From: Acanthopleura granulata
Taxonomy: Eukaryota > Mollusca > Polyplacophora > Chitonida > Chitonidae
DNA: 64,000 bases
Direction of reading: 5' to 3'
Assembly: GCA_016165875.1 (NCBI GenBank)
Contig: JABBOT010000080.1
Span: 48,070,032 to 48,134,031, forward strand
Positions 62,501 through 64,000 of this stretch are shown here, one piece after another; position 1 is the stretch's first letter, and every line of letters starts with the position of its first letter. The notes below the pieces were generated by a model that was not told where the DNA came from, ran no database searches, and saw only the letters and a list, made by a program, of their open reading frames with translations. The translations under genes were made by a program, and so were the position numbers.

Positions 62501-63429
62501 ATGAGAGAGTACCAAGGCAGTGATAAATGCCAACTGCAGGAAAACTATCACATACATCGAAGTAAACTCAACGGATTATGAAAGAAGAGATTCTTAGCTG
62601 TCGATACATACTAAATTTGTGTTAATAAACATTGATTTTGAAGTACTTATCTTGCCCGGACAAGAGTTCGTCAAAGGTAGCTTGAAGCGAAAACTGCTTT
62701 GGCAACAACCGGAGAGATAACCAACCCATGCCCTAACTGTGCAGCAACCTATTACATTTCTTCTTTTTAATTAATAATCATATCAAACTTCTTCATTTTA
62801 AAATTTAAAAAAAAAGCATTTGTTCTGATAAATACATGGGTTGGTACCAACTTTAATTTAGTAATATGTGTGTGCTCTTGGTTAATTTTTACAGCTACCT
62901 TAATAATACCGGTTTATGTAATTAATGTTTAAATATACATGTATTTCATTTTTACCAGATACTGTGTTGGTAAAAAAAAAATATTTCAGTTGAAAAAAAA
63001 ATGGGGATGTGTAAATGACTGAAATTGCCATTACTGATAAAAACGGGAATCCAATGAGATATATCAGATATATATGCAGCTCACATTATTATTTAAAACT
63101 TAAGTTTGATCCATTTTTTATCACTTTATGGCAATGCAATGCTGTGTGATTTTGTAAATTTTATATGAAACTTGGTATATTTTATGTCATACAAAATCAA
63201 ATCTGCTTACAATGTGCGGCTAAAAACTCATAACAGCTTGCAAAGTTTTGGTTTTCTTGAGTTGGTATGTTTATTAATGTTTGGTTTGCTTTAGGTATTT
63301 ACACATTGCAATTAGTTTTGTCTAGGTCAGCTTTGCAAAATATCCTAATTAGAAAATCAAAACAAAAATTCCTATTTATATGTCAAAAAAATTAATAGAA
63401 GATACTGCATACTTGACAGTGCTGGACAT
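59534..63429 (-). CDS. Small multi-pass membrane protein of unknown function (3' end uncertain)
   Basis: Exons 63429-63413 (ATG plus five codons), 61730-61588, 61054-60924 and 60588-60522 join in phase (2,1,0,1) with GT-AG borders to at least 119 residues. A further exon-like segment at 59575-59534 (acceptor TTTGTTTGCAG, donor GTAAGG) fits less convincingly. Four hydrophobic helices are visible: about 8-26 (RILIWIATGLLLVPQFYAFV), 38-61, 71-93 (ending IIGLIHSAMTFSAL) and 100-119. A short loop with Cys lies between helices 1 and 2 (KPESTRYCDQ), and a Pro/charged loop M62-D-P-V-P-K-E-V69 between helices 2 and 3. I do not recognise the family: the arrangement recalls tetraspan proteins such as the DRAM/TMEM150 group, but their key motifs are not evident. 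The 17-nt first coding exon is supported only by phase and the ATG. Confidence 0.6.
59990..60245. repeat. Degenerate ~15-bp tandem repeat
   Basis: Many diverged copies of 'ggttaccatcagag' or 'gtaaccattagaga' in series, located in an intron of the membrane-protein gene. Confidence 0.75.
61180..61240 (+). repeat. SINE-tail-like dispersed repeat
   Basis: 'gaatgaatgatcttggcttg', 'atgccacattggtaatatct' and 'cagccatatcaag', same family as 4605-4668; in an intron of the membrane-protein gene. Confidence 0.65.
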
Positions 63430-64000
63430 TATCTGAACACTCCTCTGTATACACCATGTATACATATAGAGGAGTTTATTGCATGGTTATTGACTTGTAT
63501 ATCAGTATCAAACTCTGTGTAGATTTTAAAAATTATTTCATCCAAACAAAATCATATGCTGTAAAAGGGATGTGCTGGTTTTCTGCTTTCTTTTTTAACT
63601 GTACATTTATCTCCACTTTTGCAGTGTTTTTTTCGTTTTTTTAAACAAGCGCACAAAAAAACATCCCTGAAACAGAGATCGAGTTTGAGTTCTTCTTGTT
63701 TTTTAAGCAGACAAAGAAAAAGAGTAATAATCCCAGCAAAAGATCCTGGGCCTCGAGATGATCAGCCAAGTGGATTACAACTACCTGCATCAAAATGCCT
63801 GGCTGGTTATCCTGGGGCTTGCAATGTTATGTTGGGGTACAACATATTCAAACAATGATAGTGTCAACTACAGGATGGCTTCAACAAAACCATAAAGCAA
63901 ACTGTAATCTGTTTGGCTTATTATCTTGGGGCCCGAGGTCTTTTTCAGAGAGTATTTTTTCTTCCATTTAAAAAAAAAAGAAAAGAATAACTCCAACACG
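63430..64000. other. Upstream flank, nothing recognised
   Basis: Lies 5' of the minus-strand membrane-protein gene. AT-rich; no promoter motif was identified with confidence. Confidence 0.4.

Overview
This is a eukaryotic, animal window and most probably lophotrochozoan (a mollusc or brachiopod). The evidence is long AT-rich introns with GT-AG borders, many tRNA-derived SINEs whose tails ('gattggtgttttacgccgta' type and 'atttcagccatatcgtgg' type) I associate with molluscan and brachiopod genomes, plus Tc1-like and non-LTR element debris and minisatellites. Nothing bacterial or operon-like is present. No search could be run, so the taxon is an inference.

Genes reconstructed by joining exons with matching splice phase, left to right. 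(1) A three-exon gene (6329-7903, +) for a 103-residue secreted peptide with six cysteines in a knottin-like pattern. (2) A complete seven-exon gene (10816-17022, -) for a 332-residue divergent cytosolic-type malate dehydrogenase; all catalytic residues are kept but the acidic NAD-selecting residue is lost. (3) A Tc1/mariner transposase pseudogene (17847-18557, +), a ~0.9 kb repeat present twice (18541-19435 and 23641-24537), and a dead non-LTR reverse transcriptase (19610-20670, -). (4) Between the two repeat copies, an intronless 352-codon Sir2-family gene (21134-22192, +) resembling a bacterial sirtuin clade. (5) eIF5A (28221-33226, -; four coding exons, 154 aa), with a 2.2 kb 51-bp minisatellite in its third coding intron. 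(6) A Y-box cold-shock protein gene (47227-53310, +; seven exons, 294 aa) with a CCAAT/CRE/YY1-type promoter. (7) A small multi-pass membrane protein gene of unknown function (59534-63429, -), whose 3' end is uncertain.

The remainder (1-6.3 kb, 8-10.4 kb, 24.9-27.7 kb, 33.3-47 kb, 54-59.5 kb) holds no gene I can support, only SINEs, MITE-like inverted repeats, microsatellites and minisatellites. The genes do not form a functional cluster. eIF5A and the Y-box gene are both general translation factors that lie head to head about 14 kb apart, which may be coincidence. The most interesting items are the malate dehydrogenase with a predicted NADP-type cofactor loop, the split cysteine-rich secreted peptide, and the intronless bacterial-like sirtuin flanked by a duplicated transposon-linked repeat.
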